Shown one piece after another: positions 11,395 through 23,640 of a DNA stretch of 64,000 nucleotides. How positions within the stretch are numbered: the first letter of the stretch is position 1; each line of letters opens with the position of its first letter. The stretch covers positions 62,001-126,000 of the forward strand of contig CAJZBQ010000010.1 in NCBI GenBank assembly GCA_914767885.1, in the 5' to 3' direction. The notes beneath the pieces are model-generated. The model had not been told where the DNA came from. It saw only the letters and a list, made by a program, of their open reading frames with translations, and searched no databases. The stretch is from Blepharisma stoltei. Its lineage: Eukaryota > Ciliophora > Heterotrichea > Heterotrichida > Blepharismidae. The translations under genes and the position numbers were made by a program.

Positions 11395-14300
11395 ATGAGT
11401 CTTGAGCTCCAGTCTTGCTTATCCTGCAACTGCGGCCCAGTGAGCACAGTCGATAAGGAGATCATCGCCTACATGGCTGCCAACAGTGTGGTATTATGGA
11501 ACATCTCTTCCAACAGAAAGGATTTCATATGGCATGAGTCTCTCGGAATCACAACATGCGCGGCAAGTTCCCGAGCCAACCAAATCGCTGTAGGAGAAGA
11601 AGGCGCCAACCCTTGCGTCGCAATCTACTCATGGCCTTACAAAAGTCTACTTACTCCCCCCCTCGAAGTTCGACCAAGATATAGGGAAAATTCCTATTTT
11701 TTTGGAAAATTAACCCCCCTCAAAGTTCGACCAAGACCTATATAAATTTACTAGGAAAATAAGCAATTTTTCAAAAATTTTAAACTATGTGGGGGTGAGC
11801 TTGCGATTTTTGTATTCAAGTTCTAAAAAAGTGTTACAAAACCATCTTGCACTATTTTTTCTAACCCTTACACCCATACAGAAGAATATGATAAAATTTT
11901 TTTTTTTTTAACTACTAAATTATATAAAAAAAATTTTCTTAACCCCCTCGAAGTTCGACAAAAAATCTTGGTCGAACTTCGAGGGGGGGAGTTAGAAAAA
12001 TCCATGCAGGTGCGGCAGTTATGTACACCGCACTTGCGTTTAATAAAACTGGAGACCAGCTAATAACAGTTGCTGACTATCCTGACTACACTTTAAAGGT
12101 CTGGGAAGGCGACAGAGAGCTGGTAAGCCTTGATTTAGGAAGAGAACCTCTCAAAATTATGGCCCATTACTCAATATTGATCCTTCTTAAGCATGAAGTA
12201 AAAATTCTGACAATTCATAACTCCTATGAGCTGCCTTCAGGGATAGAAGAAGATTTATTTGAAAGAAACCGATATACACTTAAGACGTACTCACTAGCTG
12301 AAATTGTGCCACTAGACGCCACTTGGGATAAGTACGGGAATATTTATTTGTCAACTAATGCAGGAGAACTTTTGGTGATAAAGCCAAATTTAAAGGAGAC
12401 TTTGGCTATTGTGAGGTATGATTTTAATATTTTATCAATGGTGCTCACCCATAGATATCTTGTGATTGCTACTTCAGAAAATAAAATACAGTGGCTGAAC
12501 ATTTATATACCAAAAGAAGAAAACGATCCAAGACTAGGGAAAAATTTAAATTTGAAGCCGCATAAGGAGTTGCCATTGGAAGACCCTCAGGATATCATTC
12601 AGTTATTATATACAGGAGATATGTCAAAACTAGTCATGATTGGCGCACAAGGGAAAATACAAGTTCTGCATCAGCCAGCTGAGCCAGGATTCGAAGTAGA
12701 AGATGAAGAAGAAGACAAAGAAGAGGAAGACGATCTAGGAGAAGAAGATGAAGATGAAGAAGCTGTCAGGAAACCTAAACTGATCAATGCAACTCCACAG
12801 GTTTTGGGGCAATTTCATATAGGCTGCGTTAAATCAGTTGTAGGATTAGGGGATTCAACACAGTGTGCAACGATTGCGGAAGATTTCAGAATATGGGAAG
12901 TCGTGACTGGAGAAAATTTAATGCAGTATTCTAGTCCTGGGGATTCTGAATATACTTCAATTGATGCAAATTTAGCTGGAAATCTAGTTGCAATAGGCAG
13001 CAGCTTAGGCGCTATAAGGATTTTTGATGTTTTCAGCAGAATGGTGCCAAGGCTGCTTATTTTCCACAGGCTTATTAATTCTCCTATTACTTGGGTACAA
13101 TTTAGTCCAAGCCAAAGACTGATTGCATGCTCATCCAATAAAAGCAATCAAATCTATTTCATCGAGGCGAGCATTAATTCCTTATTCCGCGTCATTGGCT
13201 TCATTGAGCTAACCAGCAACATCAAAACTTTGACTTGGTACAAAAAATCCATAATCGCTCTATTAGAAAACCAGCTTTTAGTGCAATTTGACGAGCCTCG
13301 TGCAGACACCCCTTCATCTCTTACTCCAATAGAGGCTACTTTTAAATATCGGCACGTAGCAGACGGTCTTAGCATAGGTGTCAACAACAATATGGTCCAT
13401 CTAGCAGGCTCAAGCAAAGATATTTTAATATATCAGCTTCCTGAGCAGAACCTCAATGACATTGATTTACGAAAACTCCCGCCTGATCCTAATGAAATTT
13501 ATCCAGTCCAACAGATCCAGGCTACAGTTTTATCATTTTCGCCTGATCAAAGATTTCTGGCTGCTGGCTGTGCAGATGGTCTTATACAAATATAGCTCTT
13601 TCCCTTGAATAGCCCGATAACGGGGTGAAGCCAGCCTGTTATCGGGCTATTCAAGGGAAAGTGCTATAGGTGACCTTTCTACTAGTGATAATGATTTTAG
13701 ATCAGTCCATGGCCCTTCTGGTGTCCAATGTTTAAGCTTTTCTGTAGATTCTTCATTATTGTTCAGCACTGGAAGTGAAAGAGATTTCTTTGTGTGGAGC
13801 ATTACAGGAAGAGTTATAGACCGTCCTGTAGCTAGTACAATGGTGGAAGACCCACAAATAGACGCTCTTGATAATGTCGACGACAAAGCTGACGCTGAAA
13901 TCCAATTTTTTAGCGAGATTTTGACAGAAGCGAAAAATAAAGCAGAAACTAAAGAAGTGGAGAAAGTTAAGTCAAAATTAAAAGCAAGGGTTCAAGAAAT
14001 ACAGGATAAACTGCAAGCAATGCTGAGCGTTAATGAAAAATGCCCAGAGCTGGAAAGATTGGATAGAGATGAATTCGTACTTGATTTGGCAGGAAAACAA
14101 AAAATTGAAGAAGAGGGCAAAAAAGCGGCTCAGGTTTTGAGGGAACAAGCCAAAAAAGAGAATTTAGCCCAAGAGTTACTTAAAGAAAGAATTAAAATGA
14201 AGACTATAGACAGCATGGAAGTAAACTCCAGGGTGATTTCAAGTATGCAAAGAGACCAAATTGTGTATAACTATACAATCAGAAAACTCGCCTTATCTGA

Positions 14301-16290
14301 ACAATCATTGTTCAGGAAAATCAAATGCTATCGCATGATTGAGCTGCGTGAAGCCACATTAAGAAAAGAAAAAGGGCTCGATGAGATCATTGAATATGAA
14401 AATTTCGCAGTAGATTGGATTATTGGAAAAAAGCCAGAAGATTGGAAAAATCATCCACTGCTTCAAGCATTAGAAAAGAAAAGAGCTTCATCAAGAAAAG
14501 AAGGAGACCCTGAGCAGACAAATGAATGGGAATTACTATATCCTGCACCTTTAATCTACACTCCTGCCCGCAAAAGGACTCAAATATATCTCCTCTACAT
14601 GCTATGCAGAGCTCTCAAAGAAGGGTTTAACGTCGAATTCGAAAAACTTATCCAATTCAAAGAAAAACAAGTCGACTTAATTGAAGAAAAAAATCAGTTG
14701 ATCCAAGAAAAACAAAAAGAACTCAACGTGGCCACAAATGTTTTTGTCCCTCCAGTGCATCTATTAGAAGACCCTAATGAAATGCTTAAGATCAAAGACT
14801 CAGACTTCACCGTCGAAAAATACCTAACAAAAGAAGAAAGAGAGGCTTTAGAAGAAAAAAAGCGAAAAGAAGAAGAAAGGCTAAGACTGCTTAATGCTGA
14901 CGACTCAAAAAAGAAAGCCTTAAACCAAATGATGTATGGGACTATTGAAAATAAAAAAAATAATTACTCAAAATTGACTGATAACTTGCAAAGAGAAGAA
15001 TGGATGGACAAATTGACGCTGCAAGAAATGACTGAGGAGCAAAGACAGAAATTGAAGGAGTTTGAAGAAAAGGATAAAAAACTGCAAGAAGAAAAAGACA
15101 AGCTTAGAAAAATCATTGAAGGGGAGCTTAAGAAACTGCAAGGAGAAGTCAATGAAATCTGCAAAATTTTTGACCAAAAGGTCAGAGAATTGTTCTTGCT
15201 GAGGCTTGACACTGATTATGAGATTTATCAAATGGAATTTATGATAGCAAGACTTGTCAGGTCAATTATGGCTGACATGAAAAGAAAAGTTGAGCTTGAA
15301 GAACTGAGAAAAGAAAATGGAAAATTAGATGAAGAGGTCAATAAAAGAAAAGAAGAGATCAATGAGTTTGGCCATCATATCGAATTTTTGCAAGCAAAAA
15401 TCAAAAGATGCCAGGATGATTCTAAAGCTGTTGATGCGCATTTTAAGACAATTGTTGAAAAAGAACAGAATATAAATACACATGACCAGAAGAAAATTAA
15501 AGATTTGTTGAAAAATGGGCCTGAAAGAAAACAACAGCCAAAGGCTCCTCTTTCGCCTGACGTGGAAGACTTACTTGCCACTTTAAATGCTCTGGATCCA
15601 TTTACTCCACAAGAAAAAGAAAAAATAATCAGCAACCTTCCTCTTCCACAGCCAAAAGAAATTGAAGATAAAGATCTTGTAGGAATCCCTGAGCAAATCC
15701 ATGAAATCTTATAAATCATTATTACTTAAAATCAGTTTTTTCGACCTTTTAGGTTTGTTTTTCATAAAGAACTATACCTAATTTTTTAATTTATTTTTAA
15801 GTATCATTTATATGGTATAAAAAACAATCGCAAAAAGAAATTAAATTACGAAAAACAAATCCCACAGCTTCAAAAGCATATCAAAGACGTCGAAGTCCAC
15901 AAAAAGTGGCTGGAAAAGAAATACCAAAAATCTCTAGAAAAATCATCACGAGTTAGAGAAGAGTTGCAAAGAAAAGAAGACGAAAATATTAAGCAGAGAT
16001 TTAATACAGAATTATTGCTCAAAATGAAGCAAGCTGTTGTAGAAGTCCCTCAGCAGCCTGTTGTTACTGATTATGCAGACGCAATTTTAATATACAGAGA
16101 TGTAGTTGAAAGCAAAAACCGCAGAATCAGAGAAATCGGAAATGAAAAAGTCAAAGTTCTGCAAGAAATCGCAGATTTCAAGATTGCTTTAGCCAAGGTT
16201 AAATGGAGAGAAGAGCTTTTAGAGCTGGAAACTGAAGATTTCAAGGAAAGTGAAGGTGACTTAAAGATGCTTACTCCTATCATTGGCTAA
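11395..16290 (+). CDS. CFAP43: CFAP43-like axonemal protein
   Basis: Removing three inserts (341, 76 and 99 bp) leaves 1459 residues. The N-terminal about 650 residues are WD40-type beta-propeller repeats (for example SFSPDQRFLAAGCADGLIQI and LLFSTGSERDFFVWSITGR), with an acidic loop near residue 325. The C-terminal half is long coiled coil. The segment KKKALNQMMYGTIENKK followed by a WM and a FDQKVRELF motif matches the conserved region of CFAP43. In ciliates and algae CFAP43, with CFAP44, forms a tether holding inner-arm dynein I1/f to the doublet microtubule. Paralogue CFAP44 is the main alternative. Confidence 0.85.
11651..11991. mobile_element. MITE with CTCGAAGTTCGACC ends in CFAP43
   Basis: A 341-bp TTA-bounded insert. 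Left end TTACTCCCCCCCTCGAAGTT; right end is a hairpin of CTCGAAGTTCGAC with its complement, closing GGGGGGGAGTTA. Excision joins YKSLL to RKIHAGAAVMYTALAF. The end sequence differs from the CTCCGTGAG family, but the TTACTCCCCCC...GAnC design is the same. Confidence 0.9.
13591..13666. other. Short IES with long inverted repeat (76 bp)
   Basis: TATAGCTCTTTCCCTTGAAT continues into a perfect inverted copy ending GGGAAAGTGCTATA, leaving a loop of about 16 nt. Excision at TA gives LIQIGDLSTSDND in CFAP43; leaving it in creates a TAG at 13593. Confidence 0.9.
15710..15808. other. Short TA-bounded IES (99 bp)
   Basis: TTATA occurs at both edges (15709 and 15808). The ends show weak inverted similarity (TATAAATCAT/ATGATTTATA-like). 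Removal joins HEILYGIKNNRKKK in CFAP43 coiled coil and bypasses the TAA at 15712. Confidence 0.85.
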
Positions 16291-16542
16291 TTAGTAAATA
16301 AATCCCTATACCTCGGAAAATCCCTATTTATAACTAGCAAAATTTTTCAATTTAAACTTCTTTTCTCGAAATCTTTTTTACATGTGATTATAATGAGAGC
16401 CTTTTAATACTGTAAAATTTTAAATATCATGATCTCTAAACACAAACTTTATAAATTTTTGATTTCAATATCTACAAGGTGGTGTTTTAAAACCGAAAAA
16501 ACAATATTGTGAAAGAATTTTAAACATAATGTTTATAAGAAA

Positions 16543-17484
16543 ATGAGTCAAAACCCTCCTTTAGTGGATAAAAAAACTTTTCGCTTGCTAAGAGGGAAGC
16601 TAGGATTGACAAAAGGCTCCAAAACATTCTAGCAGGGCGTGGGCTTGATGAAAATCAGCAAATGCAAGAAAGAATCAGAAATCAAATAGAGCATCTAAAC
16701 ATAAACACAGAAAAAAGAGTGAAACAAATTTATGAGAAAAAAGAAATAATTGTAAAATCTATCATGGAACTTACCAGAGATAACGAAGTATTAGAAAATG
16801 AAGTCTCAGAAATGGAAAAGCAAGATTAAGATTGCCCAAGAGATTATTGCAGACCCTCATCATCCCACGGATTACTTCGCGTTAGCGCTCGGAGCTATCC
16901 TCACACCTGCCCTTTTCACTACTGAACTCATCAAAAAATGGTGACGTAGGAGGTCTCTCCAGAAGATCGCCCGATCCATCTCCTTGGTCCCAGAAGATGA
17001 CAAAGATTCCCTCAATCTCCACAGTGCTCGGGTTTGATCCACCTGCATGATCGGTAATGCTCTTATCGCACCGAGGGACATTGCGCCAGTAGGTGCGTCT
17101 GCAAGTCAGGAAAAAAATTGAGGTTAACCCCAAACCAAAAACCAGCCCAGGAGAACTAACTATGTGACTTTCTCCTCTGGGTCAGGATCAGCTCTTGTAT
17201 CACTAGAGGCCATATCAGATCACCCCATTTTAATAATTCTGGAAAAACAAGAAGAAAACAGAGAGCAGCTGTTAAAATTAAGAGCCACCATTTCAGACCA
17301 AGCAAGAGATGACCCAGCAGGAAAATTCAGACAGATTTCTGAAAGACGAAGAATGATGGACAAAATTGAGCAATACAGAGAAGAAATTGAATTCCTAAAC
17401 GACGAACTTGACAGACTTCGTGCCAAGACTTTTCCATCATTCGCCCACCTTCAGGCGCATGTTGACTTCCCAGACGAATATTAA
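16543..17484 (+). CDS. Small coiled-coil protein
   Basis: From ATG at 16543, removing the 334-bp insert at 16827 joins MEKQD to YVTFSSGSGSALVSL and gives 202 residues. One extra A is also needed in the A7 run at 16570-16576 to keep frame (DKKNFSLAKREARID). Two long charged helices (residues about 12-95 and 120-180) predict coiled coil. Same strand as CFAP43 and 252 bp downstream. No family recognised. The 1-bp discrepancy is most simply a homopolymer sequencing error. Confidence 0.65.
16827..17160. mobile_element. GC-richer IES, 334 bp, TA-bounded
   Basis: Clearly richer in G and C than its surroundings. It begins TAAGATTGCCC and ends GAGAACTAAC before TATG. Excision restores the coiled-coil reading frame. 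Composition resembles the retroposon-like units elsewhere, but I see only a TA at its edges and no longer duplication. Confidence 0.75.
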
Positions 17485-17503
17485 TAAGCTTATAAAGAAT
17501 AAA

Positions 17504-19898
17504 TTAATTTCTACATTTAGTAAGCCTAGCTCTATGACGAGTAACGCGCATAGTTTCTGCCTTTTCGACGCATTCAGCGCAGAACCAGTCTCCTACAGGG
17601 ATTTCATCAAGATCTGCACAACCTTGATGAGCAACTTTGGGGCATCCGTCACAGCATACCATAAGTCCTGGTTCTCCACAGACGTAGCAGGTTTGGTCTT
17701 GGTTGCGGAATTCTTCTTCTATTTGGTGAAGCTTTCGGAGTCGCTCGAGTCGATAAGATCTTCTTGCCAAATTGTAAGAAGTCTCCTCTGGAGGGATTTC
17801 CGGCTTGTGTGTGTCTAAATATTTGTAGAGGACTGCTGCAAAAATGTGGTAGCATAGATAAAGTTCCTGGGATTTCTCGACGCCGACGAGATATTGAGAC
17901 CAAAATTGGAGCAAATCTCCATGGTCTTCTCATATAAAAACTTCGCTTTTTGATTTTTTGACAGGCTCGTCTTCAAATGTTGGCTCTTTAGGGATGGATC
18001 CAGTGCAGTTTGATAGAGCAATAAAAGCTTCTTTTAGGTCAAAAACAGTATTTGATGCCTCAATTTGATCCATTACTTCAGAATTCCCAATTCCTAAAGT
18101 GTTAAGTGTGGCAGTATATGCTTCTTTCATTTTTTGTTTTAAATTATCAAGGGTATATGCTGTGTTTTCTAATAGCGCGCTTTTGTCAATTTCTCCAAGT
18201 TCAGCTTCACTAGATGTGGACTCTTCAGGATTTGTCGGAGGAATTAATTCTGATAAATATTTTTCTAAGCCAAATGAGAGCTTGGTTTCTCTGATTCCTT
18301 TTAAGCACAGACAATTCTTAAGAGATTCAATCTCTTCTTTGGAATTATAGTAGTACCAATACCCAGATTCAGACTCTTTTCCTTTGCCTCCGATTGGCTT
18401 ATAGCGCTTCACAAACAAAAATCGCTTTTCTCAAGGAAATACGTAATACTCACTATAATTCCTATCTTTCCCTATGCATTCTGATCTAGTCCTAATACCT
18501 TTCATTTCGGCCAAAATTTCTTCTAATCTTTCGTTGATTTCTCCAGCTTCTTCACTGGTGAGGCTACCTTTTTTGCCTTTTTGAAAACTCTTTAGTTGCA
18601 TGTGAATATCATCTTTTTCTTTGCGAAGAATTTCTCGTTTTTCTATTCTTTTAGTGATTTCTTGATATAATCTTTTACAATGGTAACCGCAAAATAGTAT
18701 CATTACTGGGCTATTTATGGTAAAATAGTATAAAACTGAAGAGAGTCGAGGGTCATGCTGATAAGTAAGGAAATCATTTGGATTTTTTCTTGAAGAGTGT
18801 ATTTTTCGTAATAAGTAGTTGAAATGGGAAAATATTCGAATTTCTGTATAAGCTGCTCGGAGTCTTCAATAAATTCATTCCATAATCCTGATGAAAATAT
18901 ATAGAGGTTTCCTCTATATAGCGCTAAAAGCGCAGACATTTTCCCAGGAGCTTTCCAAGTTCGTCGGACCAAATCGCTTTTTGGTCCGACAAGGTATTGA
19001 TTTGGTGCAACCTACCGATAAATTCCGATCAGAATTTATCGGCCTTACAGCGCCAAACATAGGAAACTTCTATACTTTCCATAAGTATCAAGTAAGATGA
19101 ATCCATTATTTCTTCTAAATTTGCTATTTTCTGTGCTCTGCATAGCAAATAGCTCAGTCCTCTATCAAGTTTTTTATCAGAATTTTCCTTCCTGATCATT
19201 TTTGCCACAAGTGGTCTGAGCAGCCCAATGTGTAATTCCTTGACAATTTTGTTTTCATGCTGTGTATTCAATGCATTGTATAATAGATCAATTCCTATTT
19301 TCTGTGTCTGAAGTAAGTCCTTAAATGTGAACAAAAAATCGCTAATAAAAAGTACGTCTCCAAGAACTTCAGGATGTATGTGGTAAACTTTTGGTAATGG
19401 CATATCATTTTCCTCGACCTCATGCAATTCAGGATTTTTCCACAGAAGTGTATCATTTATTGGGTAAAAGATTTTCCCTCCTTTCACCAAATCAGGATGT
19501 TTCTTTTTAAATCTCTTCATAAGCGTATCAGCTTCTGTCCTCATAAGTTTATGATAGAGTTTCTTGTCTCTCGTCTCTTTATCAGTTTTTTGGCTTTTCA
19601 CAAGTCTTATCTCTTCTTCTCTGATGCGTTTTTCGAAATTATCGGTACAGTCAGCACATACCCAATGCGAGAATGATACCTCTGATTCAGATAACCCTAA
19701 GCAGGTAAGATGATACGCTTGTGAGCAGATATTGCAAGGCAGCAAAATACCTTTCTCCTTACAGCAAATGCAAGAGCGGGAAACGCGAGATTTACGTGCA
19801 GTGGGGGCATTAGAAGTCCGTCGAGAATTCAGTTTGCGAGAATCTTGTTTATTTTTACCCTTTTCTCGTTGTTTGCTTGGTTTGGTATTTTTGACCAT
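17504..19898 (-). CDS. Double PHD-finger protein
   Basis: With the 173-bp insert at 18898 removed and UGA read as Trp (for example 17927 and 18428), the gene encodes about 740 residues. A PHD finger lies near residues 40-90 (CICCKEKGILLPCNICSQAY, HLTC, then HWVCADC). A second lies near the C-terminus (CYVCGEPGLMVCCDGCPKVA, HQGC, then WFCAEC). PHD fingers bind histone H3 tails, so a nuclear chromatin role is likely. Frame continuity near 18700-18740 needs one extra base, plausibly in the T4 run of the minus strand CAGTTTTATAC. Its stop lies 19 bp from the stop of the convergent coiled-coil gene. Confidence 0.82.
18898..19070. mobile_element. 173-bp double-hairpin MITE, copy 1
   Basis: Imperfect inverted ends TATAGAGGTTTCCT and AGGAAACTTCTATA. 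Inside are two perfect hairpins, TCGGACCAAATCG/TTTTTGGTCCGA and CCGATAAATTC/GAATTTATCGG. Excision at TA restores ...LMESIFSSGLWNEF in the PHD gene. Near-identical copy at 37448-37621. Confidence 0.9.
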
Positions 19899-20375
19899 TC
19901 TGAATGCGATGGAATAATAATGGATGAAAAGCTGTAGACTGGAGGAAAATTGTATATTGGAAAATAAGGTTTATTATAGGAAAAATGGATTTTGGCAAAG
20001 TGGAGGGATGAAGGGTCGGTGGGATGGACTTTTGAGGGAAAGGAAAGAAAAAAAAATAAAGAGGAAAGTAGGTGAACTGGGAAATTTAGTGTAAAGGAAA
20101 GTTTAGTGAAAAAGGTAAATATGGATATTCAATTTTGAAATTTATAAAATGGTGGGTTACATCAAAATATTGATAGACCGAATAAGGAGAATTTTAATGG
20201 GGTTTTGCTTTTTAAAAAGCTAATCAATAAGAGTTATTTGTGAAATTGAATAGTGGAAAATGAAGACCAAAATTTTGGTTCTGCCAAAATAATTTTGATT
20301 AGATTTTATCTAAAAAATGTAATATATTTTTCTGATGTGAAAATTGTTGATATAAATGCTATTTAATGATTAATT
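19899..20375. other. Intergenic region
   Basis: About 480 bp between the start of the PHD gene and the end of the sigma-adaptin gene. Purine-rich on the plus strand (19960-20110). No ORF, repeat or IES seen. Confidence 0.4.
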
Positions 20376-20949
20376 TTATTTCTTTCTAGCAGTTGTCTCT
20401 TCTCTTGCCTCTTCCATTATCTGATCTTGATTCTCAATGGTTTTATTAACTTGTTTTTTACTTGTCTCAATCATATACCCTCCAGCTATCATTTCATCCA
20501 AAATATAGTATGCTCATTTACAATTATAAATAAATTTACTAAAGCAAGCCAAAATTAATTCTCACAAAAATTAAATGTCAATTTTTTTTTAAAAATATTT
20601 GTCTCTATAAATATTTATAAGCCTTATGAAAATTGAAAATGATATCCAACTCACAAACATTCTTAAAATACTTATCCAGAACTTCCACAAAGAAGTGCAT
20701 AATGTCCAGTGCTATAAGCTCGTTATCTTCCCTATCTATGCAAAATACGAAGTATAAGCTTGCATATCGTTTTGCTACCAATGTGAATTCCTTGAATTCT
20801 AAAAAGTTGCAAAGCTTGCTGTTTCTTCCTATAACTAAGGGTTTGACTTCTTTAAGAATTGACTCTCTCTCTTTTTGAGAATATGTGCTGAACCATTTAC
20901 CTAGCCTGATCTTGCCATGCCTGCTTATTAGAAGAATAAAATGAATCAT
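20376..20949 (-). CDS. AP1S: AP-1 clathrin adaptor sigma subunit
   Basis: Removing a 109-bp IES gives 154 residues, the usual sigma length. The sequence is diagnostic: MIHFILLISRHGKIRLGKWF, KRYASLYFVFCIDREDNELI, FVEVLDKYFKNVCELDIIFN, FHKAYYILDEMIAGGYMIET. This small longin-fold subunit belongs to the AP-1 heterotetramer, which sorts cargo at the trans-Golgi network and endosomes. AP-2 sigma is the alternative; the RLGKWFSTYSQKER segment resembles AP-1 sigma more. Confidence 0.95.
20511..20619. other. Short TA-bounded IES (109 bp)
   Basis: Lies between HKA and YYILDEM of sigma adaptin, in one of the most conserved parts of the protein, so the boundary is very secure. AT-rich, contains stops. 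Confidence 0.93.
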
Positions 20950-21157
20950 ATTTTTGTATAAGTAATGTGAAGTCGATTATAAAGCTTAGCGAATAAACAA
21001 AGAAATGGGCATTTGCAGACCATTTTAAATGATATTTGCTTATTTTATTATGCTGGTTATAAAATTGAAAGGAGAAAGAGTGATTATTATTGTGCAAGAG
21101 TATGATGATAAAAATAAAGGAAATTGCTTACTGAACAGAATTGGAAAATGATGATAC

Positions 21158-21494
21158 TAACTCCCCCCCTCCGTGAGTGAACAAAATTTTTTTTGTTCAC
21201 TCACGGAGGGGGTTAATTTTTTTTTTTTAAAAACAATGTAATAGAAATTTTATAGAAAATTTTTTTTTTCGAAATTTAAAAAAATCCTAATTCGCAAAAA
21301 TTTGAAAGCAAATATTAATTTAATTTATAAAATTTATGTTTTAAAAAGCAATTCGTTTAAAAGTAAACAGAATTAGCTCTAGATTTCATTATACTAGTTA
21401 TCACTTATATATAAAATTTTTTTTCCTTAAAAAAATTTTTGTTCAAAAATGGCGATTTTTCTAATGGTTTTGTTCACTCACGGAGGGGGGGGAG
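21158..21494. mobile_element. MITE (CTCCGTGAGTGAAC family), intergenic
   Basis: TAACTCCCCCCCTCCGTGAG at left with an immediate hairpin (21168-21210), and CTCACGGAGGGGGGGGAGTA at right. Reverse orientation relative to the copy at 6577: here the hairpin end is on the left. Confidence 0.85.
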
Positions 21495-21870
21495 TAAGAA
21501 TAAAATATTTGGCTTCGTCTCTCTTCAGATTATATGAGAAAGACTGATAATTTTGCGAAATCATCAACACTTAGAGGCACCTAAATCCTTAAAAACAATT
21601 GTTTCAAAGTGCTTTTTTGTAAAATGGCCTTTGATTTTTCATCAGTTCTCCAGTAAAAGTGATGGGACTGCTTTGTAGTTATTTTATTAATGATGCTACT
21701 AGCTTTACGAATCAAAGCTAAAATGAGTTACAAAATTTATTCAGAAAAAAATTAAAGAAAACCAGTGAAGAAAAAAAACTCAGAATTTTTACGAAGAATC
21801 AGAAGCTTGAAAACCTTGACTTTATAATAGCCATCAGCACCATCTAATAAAATTTTGGTTCAAAACTCCT
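21495..21870. other. Non-annotated stretch
   Basis: AT-rich. On the minus strand a run reading about EESTIIKEFW...TKILLDGADGYYKVK spans 21870 into the DNA after the retroposon if the latter is removed. It has no visible start and ends soon after, so I regard it at most as a gene fragment. Confidence 0.25.
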
Positions 21871-23640
21871 TAATTATCGTTGATTCTTCATATACATAAA
21901 ATGGCGGACGGCGACCGACCCATCCTCTCAGTGGTGGTTACCCATATATCCGGGCGTGGTTTTTGGAGCCAGGAGTTAGCCCAAAAACGTCTGGGACCTC
22001 AAAGCGAGAGGCCTAAGCACAAAAGCCGCTGTTTTTGTGACCAGACCCATGGGCAGTTACTCGTGACTTCTTTTTGCCAGCAGCGCTCAGCCCAGTGAGT
22101 GCCCGAAATGAGGCAGGGCGACTTACCTGCCAAGCTGCTTTTGTGGCTCGCCCCGAATGGCGAAAGCTGTTGAGTTCTTTCTCGGGATGGCCGGAAAAGA
22201 GGGGAAGGCGAGCTAGACAACTATACGGGGGTCTCTCCAGTTTAAAAGGTGCCCTTCAATAGGCAGATCTGGCGGACGACGCGGCAGTGTTGGCGTAAAC
22301 TTAGGTGACGATCCAAGTTGGAAATGGAGGCGGTCAGCAAAGCCGGTATGAGACGGCCCTAGACATCACCTCTACCGAGAAACCGGGGTTTCGTCCCGGG
22401 CTTGGTGAACGCTCTGTCACCATACGGGAAACCGTAGAATGCTTCCTCGGACGTAGTAGGGACCTTAAATACATAGCGGGGTCCTTTAGCCCTTACAATA
22501 TAAGGGATCTAGGTACAATAAAAGATCATTTTTTCACTGTTATCCGAATCAGGTTCATCATAGAAAAAAAGATTAATTTGCACCTGGCATCACGCAATCT
22601 ACTGAGTAAATTTACAGTCAAATTTGACGGTAAATTTTTTTTTTATTTATAATAAAAAGAATTCAAGAACTCAACAACAAAAGAATCCATTCTTTAATTA
22701 AGATATAAATCTGTTCAGATAGTAAAATAGAGAAACCCTAGCTTTTCACATCAAAGCGAATTCAGGAACTAAGTTGATTGCAAATACCGGCTCACAGTAT
22801 GCGGAAACTAATGAATGGTTCTCTAATAGCAATGCGCAACGCTTTATGTAATTGATATGACAACTACTGTCTACATTAGAATAAAGAACTAAATTCGTTT
22901 CTTCATGAGAGAACTGTTTATCATATAACAGAAAAATCGGTAAAAGTCATATATCTGTGCGCATTTAGATACCTATATTTGCTGCATAGGTATGCAACGC
23001 AGAGTGTAGCAAATCAGATAATTTTGGTGCACATTTGAGCTATATACTTTATCCTATTTTCGTATTATACTGACATATAAATACAAAACTAATATGACCA
23101 TAAATTCACGAAACAATTTCTTTCATAGAAATAAGAATTAAATATTTCATTATCTTTACTGTGAAATGGTTCTCATTAGAAAAAAAAAAAATTTTTACGC
23201 AAAAAATATCAGCAACATTTTGATTAATCTACTGTACTATGTTTATGAAAATTTGCCTTATTGTCTTTATAATGTTTCAGAATGCGAGAGTTAGACATAA
23301 TTAGTAATTTTTTCTGTATAATTGTGCACTAAACTAATAGATACAGTAATATTTATGATTAAAACTTATTTAAAAAATTTATAATACCTAAATAATATAT
23401 ATAATAGCACTTATTTAATCTAAATTATATCTTTTAATGTGTGCTAAATTCATTCACTGTTGTATTTAATAGTTTATTACGCATTTTATATGCATAAGTA
23501 GCTCAAATTTCGCGCTTAATTATAAAAATGGCGCAAATATACAGTATAACTTTAAAATAAAAGAGTTAAAAAGTACAATTTATATATAGAAACCTGATTA
23601 ATTTTTTTAAATATTATTGAGTTTAAAATATAGTAATTTA

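Noticed and set aside
13593..13595. TAG as the natural stop of a WD40 protein
   Set aside because: It lies in a 76-bp inverted-repeat IES; excision continues the propeller in frame to a long CFAP43-type coiled coil.
18898..19075. Conserved peptide IEVSYVWRCKADKF shared by the PHD and LRR proteins
   Set aside because: It is only the translation of the shared 173-bp MITE, not a protein motif.
21880..22652. Several short ORFs in the GC-rich block
   Set aside because: Overlapping frames in a repeat unit with Arg/Ser-rich translations and no homology pattern.
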